64,000 nt of DNA from Duganella sp. (GTDB lineage: Bacteria > Pseudomonadota > Gammaproteobacteria > Burkholderiales > Burkholderiaceae_D), in NCBI GenBank assembly GCA_026225475.1, contig JAMFSU010000122.1, positions 1 to 64,000 of the forward strand. Direction: 5' to 3'. The translations under genes and the position numbers were made by a program. A model generated the notes under the pieces. The model was given only the letters and a program-made list of their open reading frames with translations. It searched no databases and had not been told where the DNA came from. Each line of letters starts with the position of its first letter. Position 1 is the first letter of the stretch. Shown in pieces: positions 34,815 through 43,714 of the stretch.

Positions 34815-35870
34815 TTGAACAAACATACTTGGCGCCTGCTGCCTGCGCTGATCTTTTGCACCCTGGCCGCACACGCTGGCGTATCACAGGCGCAAGACCT
34901 GTTGCGTATGAGCGACCAGTTCGACAAGATGGACAAGGGTGACTTCGACATCGCCATTTCCAAGGCCAACCAGTGCACCGCAGCGCGTGACTTCAATTGC
35001 GCCGAGACGCAGTTGCGCGCTGCCCGCAAGCTGGCCAACGACAGCAAGAACAAGAGTGCGCTCAAGCGCGCCGAAGATGGCGTGGTCGCCGAAAAGGCGC
35101 GCATCCGTGAAGAAGAGCGCATCGTCGCGCAACGCCAGCGTGAACTGGAAGAACGTGAAGAACGGCAACGCATCGCCGCGCAACGTGCGCGAGACGCCGA
35201 ATACCAGGCCCAGCGCGAAGCCGAAGAACGCGACAACCTGAACAGCCGCATCGCCGCCGCCGGCAATGCCTACACCAGGACCGTACAAGACCAGGCTAAT
35301 GCGCGCGCCCAAGACCAGGCCCGCACCAGGCAGTTCGAGCAACGCCAGGCCGAGGCCAATGCCGCCACCGCACGTGACCAGCAACGCTTTGCGCAAGAAC
35401 GTGCGCAGCAACAGCGCCAGCAGGATAACCAGCGCCTGCAACTGGCGCAGGCGCAACAAGCGCAGCCGGTGCAGCAACCGGTGCGGGTGGTGGCCCCTGC
35501 TCCAGCGGTGCCGGAGCGCGTCCAGCCGGTTCCGGTCAGGAAAGTATCGAACTCCATCAATACCGGCCGCGAAGCCATGCGCTGCGTGTCCGTGGTGCGT
35601 GAAAAGGAAGACCTGGCCTTCAACAACACCTGCAACATCCAGATTTTCGTGGTGTGGTGTGGCGACCTGAAATACTCCAACAAGCATTGCGGCGACGGTC
35701 CGGCCGGCAACAGTTTTTATACCCACTCGACCAACGTCATGCCGGGCGACAAGCAATATGCGCGCGGTGTCGGCGACTATCACTACGCCGCCTGCGAAGG
35801 TGGGATTTCCTTCGGTAAGGATGAAATCCAGGACCGTCCAGACGGCACGTTTACCTGCGTGCCCAAATAA
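34815..35870 (+). CDS. Exported coiled-coil protein with Cys-containing C-terminal domain
   Basis: This 351-residue protein begins at a TTG (34815) behind GAGGGGG, with a signal peptide ending ...AGVSQAQ. Residues about 45-240 are extremely rich in Arg, Glu, Gln and Ala (RIAAQRARDAEYQAQREAEE) and predict a long coiled coil. A proline/valine linker leads to a C-terminal domain (about 265-351) with CVSVVREKEDLAFNNTCNIQ, VVWCGDLKYSNKHCGDGP and a terminal FTCVPK; its six cysteines suggest disulphides. It lies between two MORN proteins and likely forms with them a periplasmic or surface assembly. No known family was recognised. Confidence 0.75.
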   Translation: MNKHTWRLLPALIFCTLAAHAGVSQAQDLLRMSDQFDKMDKGDFDIAISKANQCTAARDFNCAETQLRAARKLANDSKNKSALKRAEDGVVAEKARIREEERIVAQRQRELEEREERQRIAAQRARDAEYQAQREAEERDNLNSRIAAAGNAYTRTVQDQANARAQDQARTRQFEQRQAEANAATARDQQRFAQERAQQQRQQDNQRLQLAQAQQAQPVQQPVRVVAPAPAVPERVQPVPVRKVSNSINTGREAMRCVSVVREKEDLAFNNTCNIQIFVVWCGDLKYSNKHCGDGPAGNSFYTHSTNVMPGDKQYARGVGDYHYAACEGGISFGKDEIQDRPDGTFTCVPK

Positions 35871-35900
35871 GGCCTTACCCTCGGAACAAGAGAGCTTTCT

Positions 35901-36899
35901 ATGAAATCCATCACCTTTTTTTTACGCGTCCTGCCCGCCTTGGTGGTCGCGCTGCTGGCGTCACAGGCCGACGCGGCGGCGCCCTCCGCAGCGGTGCGCG
36001 TGATTTGCGAGGATGCCGACAAAGGCGCCGAAGTGAGTGTCGACGGCAAGTTCAAGGGCGAGTGTCCGGTCGACGTCATGCTGCCGGAAGGCACGCACAA
36101 ATTCCGCGTCGTCAAAAAATTCGACGACACGCAGGATCGGATATTTGAACAAGAGGTGCGACTGGGCGGCGGCACCAGCAAGAAGATCGACGTCGTGCTG
36201 TCAGGGCCGCAAGCGAACGCCGCCGCCAAACGGGCCGCCGACGCCGCTAATGTCGAGCGTTACAAGAAAGCGGAAGCGGCCCTGGCAAACCTGATCCGAC
36301 TGGCCAATGACGGCGATATGGACGCAAAAAAAGAACTTGCGAACAACTATTCCCAGGATCCTAAAGGCTGCTATTTTTACAACGCCGTCTACGCTCCTCT
36401 GGAAACCGTGACCTGGAACGGTGGCTGCCGTAACGGCCTGACCTCGGGCGCCGGCGAATGGAGCCGCTTCCGCGACGGCGCACTTTACGCCCGCTACACA
36501 GGGCCGCTGGTGGCCGGCCGGGAAGAAGGACCGGGAACCATCGTCTACACCAGCGGCGAGAAATACACTGGCAATTTCGTCGATGGATCGCGTTCCGGAA
36601 AAGGTATCCAATTTATTTCAAACGGTCGCTATGAGGGCGATTTTGCCAAGGGCGCACGGCACGGCATCGGTACCTATTACTGGAATACCGGACATCGCTA
36701 TGAAGGCGCCTGGAAGCAAAACATGCGCACTGGCGCAGGCATCCAATACGACCCGGATGGAACACGCTACGAAGGCGAATTCCTGGACAACAAGCGCCAC
36801 GGCAAAGGCACCATCTTCTTTCCCGATGGCGACAAATGGGTCGGCAACTTCGAGGCCGATCAGCAAAAAGACGGTCGCCTGATCAAGAGCGGCAGTTAA
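35901..36899 (+). CDS. Exported PEGA-like/MORN-repeat protein 2
   Basis: This 332-residue paralogue of the gene at 33902 has a signal peptide (LPALVVALLASQADA), the PEGA-like domain (VICEDADKGAEVSVDGKFKGECPVDVMLPEG), an alanine-rich helical spacer (about residues 100-150), a shared DPKGCYFYN segment and then five or so MORN repeats (YTGNFVDGSRSGKGIQFI; YEGDFAKGARHGIGTYYW; YEGAWKQ; YEGEFLDNKRHGKGTIFF). The doubled PEGA-Cys-MORN design around the coiled-coil gene suggests a self-contained exported unit. It begins 30 bp after that gene with AACAAGAGAG upstream. Function unknown. Confidence 0.77.
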   Translation: MKSITFFLRVLPALVVALLASQADAAAPSAAVRVICEDADKGAEVSVDGKFKGECPVDVMLPEGTHKFRVVKKFDDTQDRIFEQEVRLGGGTSKKIDVVLSGPQANAAAKRAADAANVERYKKAEAALANLIRLANDGDMDAKKELANNYSQDPKGCYFYNAVYAPLETVTWNGGCRNGLTSGAGEWSRFRDGALYARYTGPLVAGREEGPGTIVYTSGEKYTGNFVDGSRSGKGIQFISNGRYEGDFAKGARHGIGTYYWNTGHRYEGAWKQNMRTGAGIQYDPDGTRYEGEFLDNKRHGKGTIFFPDGDKWVGNFEADQQKDGRLIKSGS

Positions 36900-37138
36900 T
36901 CCGCCGCAGCCGGACAAACCGGCCAGATAGCGTTGCGGCGTGTGGTCCCCATGGACTTGCGGAACATCGTGATGAAAACCGATTGCGAGGCATAGCCGAG
37001 CGCTGCGGCGACGGTCGCCAGCGGCTCTTTCAGAATCGGTTGGTAGACCCCAGAGCCGGCCTTGAGGTCGCAGACCTCCGCAACTGACTTGGGGATTCTT
37101 AGCGCCAGGGAATTGCCCCATCGAGCGATACTCGGCAT
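36896..37138 (-). CDS. Chimeric MazE/AbrB-type antitoxin N-terminus fused to AraC-type C-terminal helix-turn-helix
   Basis: This 80-residue ORF starts MPSIARWGNSLALRIPKSVA, the beta-strand DNA-binding half of MazE/AbrB antitoxins, at ATG 37138 with GGAGG upstream. After about 35 residues it switches to PLATVAAALGYASQSVFITM and FRKSMGTT, the second helix-turn-helix of AraC regulators. No toxin gene follows. The junction is in frame, so a fusion protein could be made; more likely a recombination scar that kept an open frame. Its stop overlaps that of the convergent MORN protein 2 gene. Confidence 0.6.
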   Translation of the reverse strand: MPSIARWGNSLALRIPKSVAEVCDLKAGSGVYQPILKEPLATVAAALGYASQSVFITMFRKSMGTTRRNAIWPVCPAAAD

Positions 37139-37410
37139 ATCTGCCTCCGAACAGGGGGAGAACAATTCTTCCAGAATACTAGTAATCCCGCCTTGTTCAG
37201 CGGATTGTCTGGCTCCCCATTTACCTTTAATGGCGGATCAGTTCGACTGCGGACTACTGTTCTCTCGACCCTGTTTCATAGTGAGAGCGATTTCTTTTTG
37301 AGAAAATTTGTCTCTGGATGTCTATCGCAAAATGTGTAGTCAGACGTGTAGCTATATGAATGAAATAACGTTGTATTATTTTAAGTATTTTATTTTAATG
37401 GGATTTATAT

Positions 37411-38883
37411 CTACATCAGAATGATATCGTATTGCTCCTGCTGATAATCAGTCTGCACCTGCAAGGAAATTGGCTTCTTGATGAAGTCGCCGAGCATGGC
37501 CAGATGCTGCGACTCTTCTTCGAGGAACATGTCGACCACGACCTGTGCCGCCAGGATACGGAATTCACGTGGATTGAATTGCTTGGCTTCGCGTAACACC
37601 TCGCGCAGGATTTCGTAGCAGACGGTACGCGACGTCTTGACCTGGCCCCGGCCTTTGCAGGCCGGGCAGGTTTCGCACAGGATGTGGGCCAGCGATTCGC
37701 GGGTTCGCTTGCGCGTCATTTCCACCAGGCCCAATGCGGAAAAATGGGATACCGAGATCTTGGTGCGATCGCGTTGCAGGGCCTTGTTCAACTCGGCCAA
37801 CACGGCGCTGCGATGCTCCAGATTTTCCATGTCGATGAAATCGAGAATGATGATGCCGCCCAGATTGCGCAGCCGCAGTTGGCGCGCGATTGCATGCGCC
37901 GCTTCCAGATTGGTCTTGAAAATGGTGTCGTCAAAATTGCGGCCATTGACGAAGCTGCCAGTGTTGACGTCGATGGTGGTCATCGCTTCGGTCTGATCGA
38001 CGATCAGATAGCCGCCGGACTTGAGGTCAACCCGGCGGCCCAGCGCACGTTCGATTTCTTCTTCCACGCCATACAGGTCGAATAGGGGCCGTTCGCCGCG
38101 GTAATGCATCAGGCGCGGCAATACCGATGGTGTGTACAGCGTGCCGAATTCTTGCAGCATCTGGAAGTTTTCGCGCGAATCGACCTGGATGCTGGAGGTG
38201 CCGTCGTTGACAAAGTCGCGCAAGACGCGCTGCGCCAGGCTCAAGTCTTGGTACATCAGCGTCGGCGCTGGTTTGGACTTGGTCTGGGAGACGATGCTGG
38301 CCCAGGTCTTGCGCAGGTATTCGACATCCATCTGCAGATCGGCGTCGGAGGCATCTTCGGCCATGGTGCGGATGATGAAGCCGCCTTTTTCTTCCGGCGG
38401 TAACAGGCTTTGTACCTTGCTGCGCAATTGCTCGCGCTCGGCTTCGTTTGCGATGCGTTGCGAGATGCCGATGTGTTTGTCTTGCGGCAGATAGACCAGC
38501 ATGCGCCCGGCAATCGATATCTGCGTCGACAAGCGTGCACCTTTGGTGCCGATCGGGTCCTTGATCACTTGCACGGTGATGGTCTGGCCGTCGTAGAGCA
38601 GCTTTTCAATCGGCGTCGGTGGCGCGCTTTGATTGCTTGGTCCATCATGCGGCCGGGCTTCCCAGATGTCGGCGACGTGCAGGAAGGCGGCGCGTTCCAG
38701 ACCGATGTCGATGAATGCTGATTGCATGCCCGGCAGTACACGAACCACCTTGCCAAGATAGACATTGCCGGCTAACCCGCGCGAGAGCGTGCGCTCGATA
38801 TGCAGTTCTTGTACCGCGCCTTGCAGGATCAGGGCAACGCGGGTTTCCTGCGGGGTAATGTTGATCAGGATGTCTTCGTTCAT
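37411..38883 (-). CDS. rng: Ribonuclease G
   Basis: This 490-residue protein is RNase G: N-terminal MNEDILINITPQETRVALIL and an S1 domain (NVYLGKVVRVLPGMQSAFIDIG), then the catalytic DNase I-like region with MTTIDVNTGSFVNGRNFDDT, where D residues bind magnesium, and IIILDFIDM. The zinc-link CPAC lies in CETCPACKGRGQV. It lacks the long C-terminal scaffold tail of RNase E. It processes the 5' end of 16S rRNA and degrades some mRNAs. It lies 32 bp after the Maf gene at the end of a minus-strand operon of small RNA/ribosome and nucleotide enzymes. Confidence 0.95.
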   Translation of the reverse strand: MNEDILINITPQETRVALILQGAVQELHIERTLSRGLAGNVYLGKVVRVLPGMQSAFIDIGLERAAFLHVADIWEARPHDGPSNQSAPPTPIEKLLYDGQTITVQVIKDPIGTKGARLSTQISIAGRMLVYLPQDKHIGISQRIANEAEREQLRSKVQSLLPPEEKGGFIIRTMAEDASDADLQMDVEYLRKTWASIVSQTKSKPAPTLMYQDLSLAQRVLRDFVNDGTSSIQVDSRENFQMLQEFGTLYTPSVLPRLMHYRGERPLFDLYGVEEEIERALGRRVDLKSGGYLIVDQTEAMTTIDVNTGSFVNGRNFDDTIFKTNLEAAHAIARQLRLRNLGGIIILDFIDMENLEHRSAVLAELNKALQRDRTKISVSHFSALGLVEMTRKRTRESLAHILCETCPACKGRGQVKTSRTVCYEILREVLREAKQFNPREFRILAAQVVVDMFLEEESQHLAMLGDFIKKPISLQVQTDYQQEQYDIILM

Positions 38884-38915
38884 GATGCCTGGTGACGGTG
38901 ATAGTGTGGGGATGC

Positions 38916-39530
38916 TTACAGTGGCGGCGGCAACAGTTTAAGGCCGGCTTTTTGCAGCAATTGGGTGGTTTCAAACAGCGGCAGCCCCATGATGCCTGAA
39001 TGGCTGCCGGCAATATCTTTGATGAAGATCGACGCCAGCCCCTGGATGCCGTAAGCGCCAGCCTTGTCATACGGCTCGGTGGTGGCGCAATAGGCACGGA
39101 TATCGTCGTCGCTGACGACATCGAAGGCCACGTCGGAATATTGTGTCAGTTGCCAGACCTGGTCGCGCCAGGAAACGGCAATGCTGGTCAATACTTGATG
39201 CGTGCGTCCGGACAGGCGCGTGATCATGTCCACGGCTTCCTTGAAATCGACCGGTTTGCCAAGAATCAGATCGTCCACCACGACGGTGGTATCGGCTGCC
39301 AGAATCGGACGCGCCGGCAACTGCCGAAACTGCATGGTGCGATGCGCGCTGAGCAGCTTGTCACGGGTGACGCGGGCGACGTAATCGGCTGGTTTTTCGT
39401 GAGGGAGGACTTGTTCGTCGACTTCCTTGTCATTGAGCAGCAGCTCGAAGTCGATGCCGATCTGGCGCAATAGTTCGCGCCGGCGCGGGCTTTTGGAGGC
39501 GAGGTAGATTTTTTTGTCGGCAAGTTTCAT
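38916..39530 (-). CDS. Maf-family nucleotide pyrophosphatase
   Basis: This 204-residue protein opens with KIYLASKSPRRRELLRQIG, the Maf N-terminus (SxSPRRxxLL) that binds the triphosphate, and continues with ARPILAADTTVVVDDLILGKP (catalytic Asp) and TEPYDKAGAYGIQGLA, the Maf C-terminal motif. Maf proteins hydrolyse non-canonical or methylated nucleoside triphosphates. The motif set cannot fix which substrate class applies. It is 131 bp after rlmH and 32 bp before rng, a linkage common in beta-proteobacteria. Confidence 0.92.
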   Translation of the reverse strand: MKLADKKIYLASKSPRRRELLRQIGIDFELLLNDKEVDEQVLPHEKPADYVARVTRDKLLSAHRTMQFRQLPARPILAADTTVVVDDLILGKPVDFKEAVDMITRLSGRTHQVLTSIAVSWRDQVWQLTQYSDVAFDVVSDDDIRAYCATTEPYDKAGAYGIQGLASIFIKDIAGSHSGIMGLPLFETTQLLQKAGLKLLPPPL

Positions 39531-39661
39531 GAGGCAACACTTCTCAGTCTATTTCCGTACTTCGTGTCTTTACGGCGGCATCGTAGTCGATGTGCTTGCT
39601 TACGCTGGTGCTGATGATCTGCTTGCGCGGCTGGCTCGGTTCCTCTTATTGGGGCGCGATG

Positions 39662-40132
39662 TCAGACGCGATGATACGGGTGGTTTTGGGTAATTGACCA
39701 GGCTCGGTAGAGCTGTTCGGCCAGCAATACGCGCACCATCCCATGCGGCAAGGTCAGGCTTGAGATGCGTACCAGCATGTCGGCATTGGCCTTGATACCA
39801 GGGTCCAGCCCGTCGGCACCGCCGATGACAAAGGCGACATCGCGGCCATCCTGCTGCCATTGTGTCAGTAGCTGCGACAACTGCATGGTGGTGACATCCT
39901 TGCCGTGTTCGTCCAGCGCGACGATGCGCGCGCCTTTCGGCAACGCTGCTTCGATCTTGCTGCGTTCCTGCAACATCACGGTCTCTGCGGTTCTACTGCC
40001 GGAGCGTTCGATCGGTTTGATTTCTTTCAACAGGATGCGGCACTCGGCCGGCATCCTCTTGGTGTATTCATTAAAGCCCGATTCGATCCAGTTCGGCATC
40101 TTGTGGCCGACTGCGGTAATGATGAGCTGCAT
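39662..40132 (-). CDS. rlmH: 23S rRNA (pseudouridine-1915-N3)-methyltransferase RlmH
   Basis: This 156-residue SPOUT methyltransferase has [20 protein letters not shown] at the N-terminus and the knotted SAM-binding end [20 protein letters not shown] followed by [30 protein letters not shown]. It methylates pseudouridine 1915 in helix 69 of 23S rRNA on 70S ribosomes. It lies 18 bp downstream of rsfS, the usual partner, in the nadD-rsfS-rlmH block. Length and motifs match the family fully. Confidence 0.95.
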   Translation of the reverse strand: MQLIITAVGHKMPNWIESGFNEYTKRMPAECRILLKEIKPIERSGSRTAETVMLQERSKIEAALPKGARIVALDEHGKDVTTMQLSQLLTQWQQDGRDVAFVIGGADGLDPGIKANADMLVRISSLTLPHGMVRVLLAEQLYRAWSITQNHPYHRV

Positions 40133-40150
40133 GGCTCACACTACCGCGGT

Positions 40151-40855
40151 TTATGCCTTGGCGCGCGGGGCACGCTTGGCAGGTGCCTTGCGCGGTGCTG
40201 TTGCGCTCTTTGGCGCGGCTACCTTGATGGTCTTGCCGACGGCTTTCTTGGCTGGCGCTTTCCTTTTTGCGGTGCCAGTAGTTGCTGTTTTGCCGGCAGT
40301 GGTGGAAGCACGTGGCGCGCGCGTGGTGCGCGGCGCTGGTGCTGCTGCACTGGTAGTCGTGACGCGCGGTTTGCGTGCGGCCCTCTTCGGTGCATCCTCG
40401 TCGATGGCTTGGCTGGCTTCAACGGCTTCGGCCTGGGCCTTGGTACGACGAATCTTGGTCGGTGCTGCGTCTTCGCCTTCGCGCTTGGCGGCGGCAGTCG
40501 AGGCGACGCGCTTGGCAGCACCCATCTTGACTTCCTTTTCGCCCCAGATTTCTTCCAGACGGTAGTAAGCGCGGATTGCCGGCTGCATGATATGGACGAT
40601 CATGTCGCCCAGATCGACCAGTACCCATTCGCCGGTGTCGAGACCTTCGACGCTGATCACATTGCCGCCCTTGGCCTTGACCTTGTCGCGCACGGAAGCT
40701 GCGAGCGCCTTGGTCTGTCGGTTCGAGGTGCCGGAGGCGACCGCAACACGGTCGAACAGGCTGGTCAGGTGAGTGGTGTCAAAGACTTTGATGTCTTGAG
40801 CTTTGACGTCTTCCAGCGCGTCGACGACGGCGGTTTGCAGTTTTTTGATATCCAT
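40151..40855 (-). CDS. rsfS: Ribosome silencing factor RsfS with long basic C-terminal tail
   Basis: Residues 1-115 are RsfS ([70 protein letters not shown]), which binds ribosomal protein L14 and blocks subunit joining in starvation. Residues about 120-234 are an added low-complexity tail of Lys, Ala, Pro, Arg and Thr (APKSATAPRKAPAKRAPRAKA), resembling histone H1-like proteins. The usual length is about 110-130 residues, so the tail doubles the protein. It may bind RNA or nucleic acid. Its ATG overlaps the nadD stop by one base. Confidence 0.93.
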   Translation of the reverse strand: MDIKKLQTAVVDALEDVKAQDIKVFDTTHLTSLFDRVAVASGTSNRQTKALAASVRDKVKAKGGNVISVEGLDTGEWVLVDLGDMIVHIMQPAIRAYYRLEEIWGEKEVKMGAAKRVASTAAAKREGEDAAPTKIRRTKAQAEAVEASQAIDEDAPKRAARKPRVTTTSAAAPAPRTTRAPRASTTAGKTATTGTAKRKAPAKKAVGKTIKVAAPKSATAPRKAPAKRAPRAKA

Positions 40856-41532
40856 TAGTTTTGATAGAGATGATGTTGTTCGATATAGTCTAGCACCCTC
40901 GCCGGGATCAGCGACTCCGGTCTTTCGCCGCGTTGCAGCAAGGAACGGATCTCGGTCGATGAAATATCAACGTCCAGGCTGGATGCCAGATAAGCTTTGC
41001 CGTGCGAGGTGTTGCGGATTTCCTGTCGGGTTCCTGCACGGCGGGTGAATTCTTCCATGACGACGGCCGGCACCTGGGCGGCATCAATGCCGAAACCAGG
41101 ACGCGAAGCCGCACACAGATGGGCATGGTCAAATAATTGTTGCCAGCCTTGCCAGGTGTCGAGATGCTGCAACTGATCGGCGCCCATCAGAAACACGATC
41201 GAAACGTAGGCCCCCAGTTCAGCGCGCAAGGCTTGCAAGGTGTCGATGGTATAGGTTGGCGTGGTGCGGCGGATTTCCTGCTGGTCAATCACCACCGCCA
41301 CTTGCTCATGGCTAAACGCACGTCGCACCATTTCGACGCGATCGGCAGATGACGCTTGCAGGCCATGTTTTTGCCAAGGGTTGCCGGCTGGAATCACGCG
41401 CAATTCATCGGGCTGCAGCAGCGCGATGAAATGCTCACCCAAGGCGACATGACCATTATGCACAGGATCGAAGCTGCCGCCGAGTAGGGCGATGCAGCGT
41501 CGTGCCGGTTGTGGCGCGGCCACTACAGCCAT
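40855..41532 (-). CDS. nadD: Nicotinate-nucleotide adenylyltransferase
   Basis: This 225-residue protein contains [20 protein letters not shown], the nucleotidyltransferase motif (GGSFDPxHxGH), and [13 protein letters not shown] (the S-T-x-[IL]-R motif) at the C-terminus. It forms nicotinic acid adenine dinucleotide from NaMN and ATP in NAD synthesis. The start at 41532 overlaps the end of hemF by 10 bp; longer readings to 41607 lie entirely inside hemF and are less likely. It is co-transcribed with hemF upstream and rsfS downstream. Confidence 0.93.
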   Translation of the reverse strand: MAVVAAPQPARRCIALLGGSFDPVHNGHVALGEHFIALLQPDELRVIPAGNPWQKHGLQASSADRVEMVRRAFSHEQVAVVIDQQEIRRTTPTYTIDTLQALRAELGAYVSIVFLMGADQLQHLDTWQGWQQLFDHAHLCAASRPGFGIDAAQVPAVVMEEFTRRAGTRQEIRNTSHGKAYLASSLDVDISSTEIRSLLQRGERPESLIPARVLDYIEQHHLYQN

Positions 41533-42434
41533 TCCTTGTGGACCAGGAAATCGCTGTACAAGGTAGCTTCCGGACTGCCGGCCTCGGGTTGCCAGTTGTA
41601 GCGCCATTTGACCAACGGCGGCATCGACATCAAGATTGATTCGGTGCGTCCGCCCGATTGCAGGCCAAACAGGGTGCCGCGGTCCAGTACCAGGTTGAAT
41701 TCGACATAGCGGCCGCGCCGGTAGGCCTGGAAGTCGCGTTGGCGCTCGCCGTAGGCAAGATCCTTCCGGCGTTGCAGGATAGGCGTATAGGCATCGAGGA
41801 AGCTGTCGCCGACGCTGCGCACCAGCGCAAAACTGTCGTTGAACGGTAAGTGATTCAGATCATCGAAGAAAATGCCGCCAATGCCGCGTGGTTCCTGGCG
41901 GTGTTTCAGGTAGAAGTAGTCGTCGCACCACTTTTTGTAGCGCGCATGCAGTTCGTCGCCGAACGGTGTCAGTGCACCACGGCAGACGCGATGGAAGTGG
42001 CTGGCATCGTCGGCAAAGCCATAGTAGGGCGTCAAATCCATGCCGCCGCCAAACCACCAGACTGGTTCTTGATCTTGCTCATGGGCAATGAAGAAGCGCA
42101 CATTCATATGCACTGTCGGTGCATAGGGGTTGCGTGGATGCAGCACCAGCGACACGCCCATGGCTTCCCACTCGCGGCCAGCGATTTCGGGCCGGTTGGC
42201 GGCTGCCGAAGATGGTAGGTGTTTGCCCATCACATGTGAAAAACCGACGCCGCCGCGCTCAAAGATATTGCCTTCTTCGATGATGCGCGAGGTCCCGCCG
42301 CCGCCTTCCTGGCGCTGCCAGGAGTCGCTCAGGAAAGGCTGGCCGTCAATTGCCTCCAACGCCGCGACGATGCGGTGTTGTAAATCTTGCAAGTAAGCTT
42401 TAACAGGTGAGGAAGCGTGGGCGGTCGATGTCAC
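41523..42434 (-). CDS. hemF: Oxygen-dependent coproporphyrinogen III oxidase
   Basis: This 303-residue enzyme converts coproporphyrinogen III to protoporphyrinogen IX in heme synthesis using oxygen. The HemF signature [24 protein letters not shown] is clear (about residues 125-150), as are MNVRFFIAH and [10 protein letters not shown], and the ending EWL is family-like. It is first in the hemF-nadD-rsfS-rlmH-maf-rng operon. Length agrees with the family. Confidence 0.95.
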   Translation of the reverse strand: MTSTAHASSPVKAYLQDLQHRIVAALEAIDGQPFLSDSWQRQEGGGGTSRIIEEGNIFERGGVGFSHVMGKHLPSSAAANRPEIAGREWEAMGVSLVLHPRNPYAPTVHMNVRFFIAHEQDQEPVWWFGGGMDLTPYYGFADDASHFHRVCRGALTPFGDELHARYKKWCDDYFYLKHRQEPRGIGGIFFDDLNHLPFNDSFALVRSVGDSFLDAYTPILQRRKDLAYGERQRDFQAYRRGRYVEFNLVLDRGTLFGLQSGGRTESILMSMPPLVKWRYNWQPEAGSPEATLYSDFLVHKEWL

Positions 42435-42557
42435 TGCGCATTAATCAGTAGGGAGCGTCGGTAGGGCGGCGTGCAGCTGTGCTCGTGATCTGGCTTTTGA
42501 TCGATGAGGCAGGCGTTTCACGCAAGAAAAAATACCCCGCGATTGTACCCTGCCGGG

Positions 42558-42585
42558 CCGTCCGGGGATAGCCCGGACGGTTTTT
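42558..42585. terminator. Strong hairpin between mscS-like gene and hemF
   Basis: CCGTCCGGG pairs with CCCGGACGG around a GATAG-type loop and is followed by TTTTT on the plus strand. It lies 27 bp beyond the end of the minus-strand channel gene; its T-run favours plus-strand termination, but the stem may also protect or end the minus-strand transcript. Confidence 0.65.
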
Positions 42586-42611
42586 AAGCGTAATGCAGTG
42601 CGATTGACTGC

Positions 42612-43457
42612 TTATGGCGCAGGTTGTGCTGTGGTGGGCGCGGTGTTGTTGGCGATGCTGACCTGATAGGTGGCAGGTGCCGGCCAGCCGGCTTCGGCGC
42701 AGGTGGCGGCAATCACGCGGTTGGTATCGTTATAGACCTGGCCGAAGCACGGCGTTGGCGCAAACAGGCGCACTGCCAGTAACGTGCCGGTGGCATTGAA
42801 CTCCTGGATCACCACGGCCGGTGCCGGTGTGGTCAGGGCATTGTCGATTGCCGCTACGCGCTCGGCCAGGCGCGCAATGGCGTCGCTCGGATCAACGCCA
42901 TAGGCAATCTGGCAGCGCAGATCGATGCGGCGGGTCGGTTGCACGTTGTAGTTGATGATGATGTCGGAAAACAGTTTGTTGTTACCAATGATCACGCGCA
43001 AATTGTTGTCGGTCAGCATCGTCGTGGTGACCAGACCGATGTCGGTGATGTTGCCGGTTTGTCCGGCGGCGGTGATGTAGTCGCCGACCTTGAACGGACG
43101 CAGCACCACCAGAAAAATACCAGCGGCGAAATTGGATAACAGACCAGACCAGGCCACGCCGAGCGCCACACCAACGGCACCAATCATGGCGGCAAACGAT
43201 GTGGTAGGCACGCCACAGACTTCCAGTATGCCCATCACCAGGAAGATCCGCAAAAGCACCTGTATTGCTGAAATCGCATAGTTGATCAGGGTCGGCTCCA
43301 GTTGCCGTACGTTCAGGACGCGGCGCACCACCTTGGTCAAGGTATTGATCAGCATGCCGCCGATGATCCAGATGGCGAGTGCTGCCAGTACCTTGAGACC
43401 GAATGGCATCAGATACTGGTTGATCAGCGTGTCAAAGTTGAGCAGGTGTGATTGCAT
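42612..43457 (-). CDS. Small-conductance mechanosensitive channel, MscS family
   Basis: This 281-residue protein has three N-terminal membrane helices and the MscS pore/beta domain boundary AMIGAVGVALGVAWSGLLSN, FAAGIFLVVLRPFKVGDYI, then a beta domain with VTTTMLTDNNLRVIIGNNKLFSDIIINY. It opens under membrane tension to release solutes on hypo-osmotic shock. A Pro/Ala/Thr-rich C-terminus (TTAQPAP) ends the protein. It is monocistronic, between two hairpin terminators. Confidence 0.92.
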   Translation of the reverse strand: MQSHLLNFDTLINQYLMPFGLKVLAALAIWIIGGMLINTLTKVVRRVLNVRQLEPTLINYAISAIQVLLRIFLVMGILEVCGVPTTSFAAMIGAVGVALGVAWSGLLSNFAAGIFLVVLRPFKVGDYITAAGQTGNITDIGLVTTTMLTDNNLRVIIGNNKLFSDIIINYNVQPTRRIDLRCQIAYGVDPSDAIARLAERVAAIDNALTTPAPAVVIQEFNATGTLLAVRLFAPTPCFGQVYNDTNRVIAATCAEAGWPAPATYQVSIANNTAPTTAQPAP

Positions 43458-43621
43458 GTTTATTCCTTTTTATTGCGATAGCGTGATGAAGCGCTACTGA
43501 GATGGTCGAGGACTGCGTTTTGGCACCGGTTTAGTGCTGCCGCAGTCGCTTTAGTTGGCCTTGGCGTCGATTTGTTTCAGAGCTGCCGCGATTTTAGCGG
43601 CGTTTCCAGGGTGAAATGAAG

Positions 43622-43657
43622 AAAGCCCCGCAAAACATGGATATTTGCGGGGCTTTT
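43622..43657. terminator. Bidirectional intrinsic terminator
   Basis: AAAGCCCCGCAAA pairs with TTTGCGGGGCTTT-type sequence (AAAGCCCCGCAAA...ATTTGCGGGGCTTT) around an 8-base loop. It lies 57 bp after the end of purD, which reads leftward, and would terminate it. Confidence 0.85.
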
Positions 43658-43714
43658 TGCGGCTAGATCGGCGCTATATGCAGCGTCAACACTGGTCAGT
43701 GTCTGACTGGCAGT

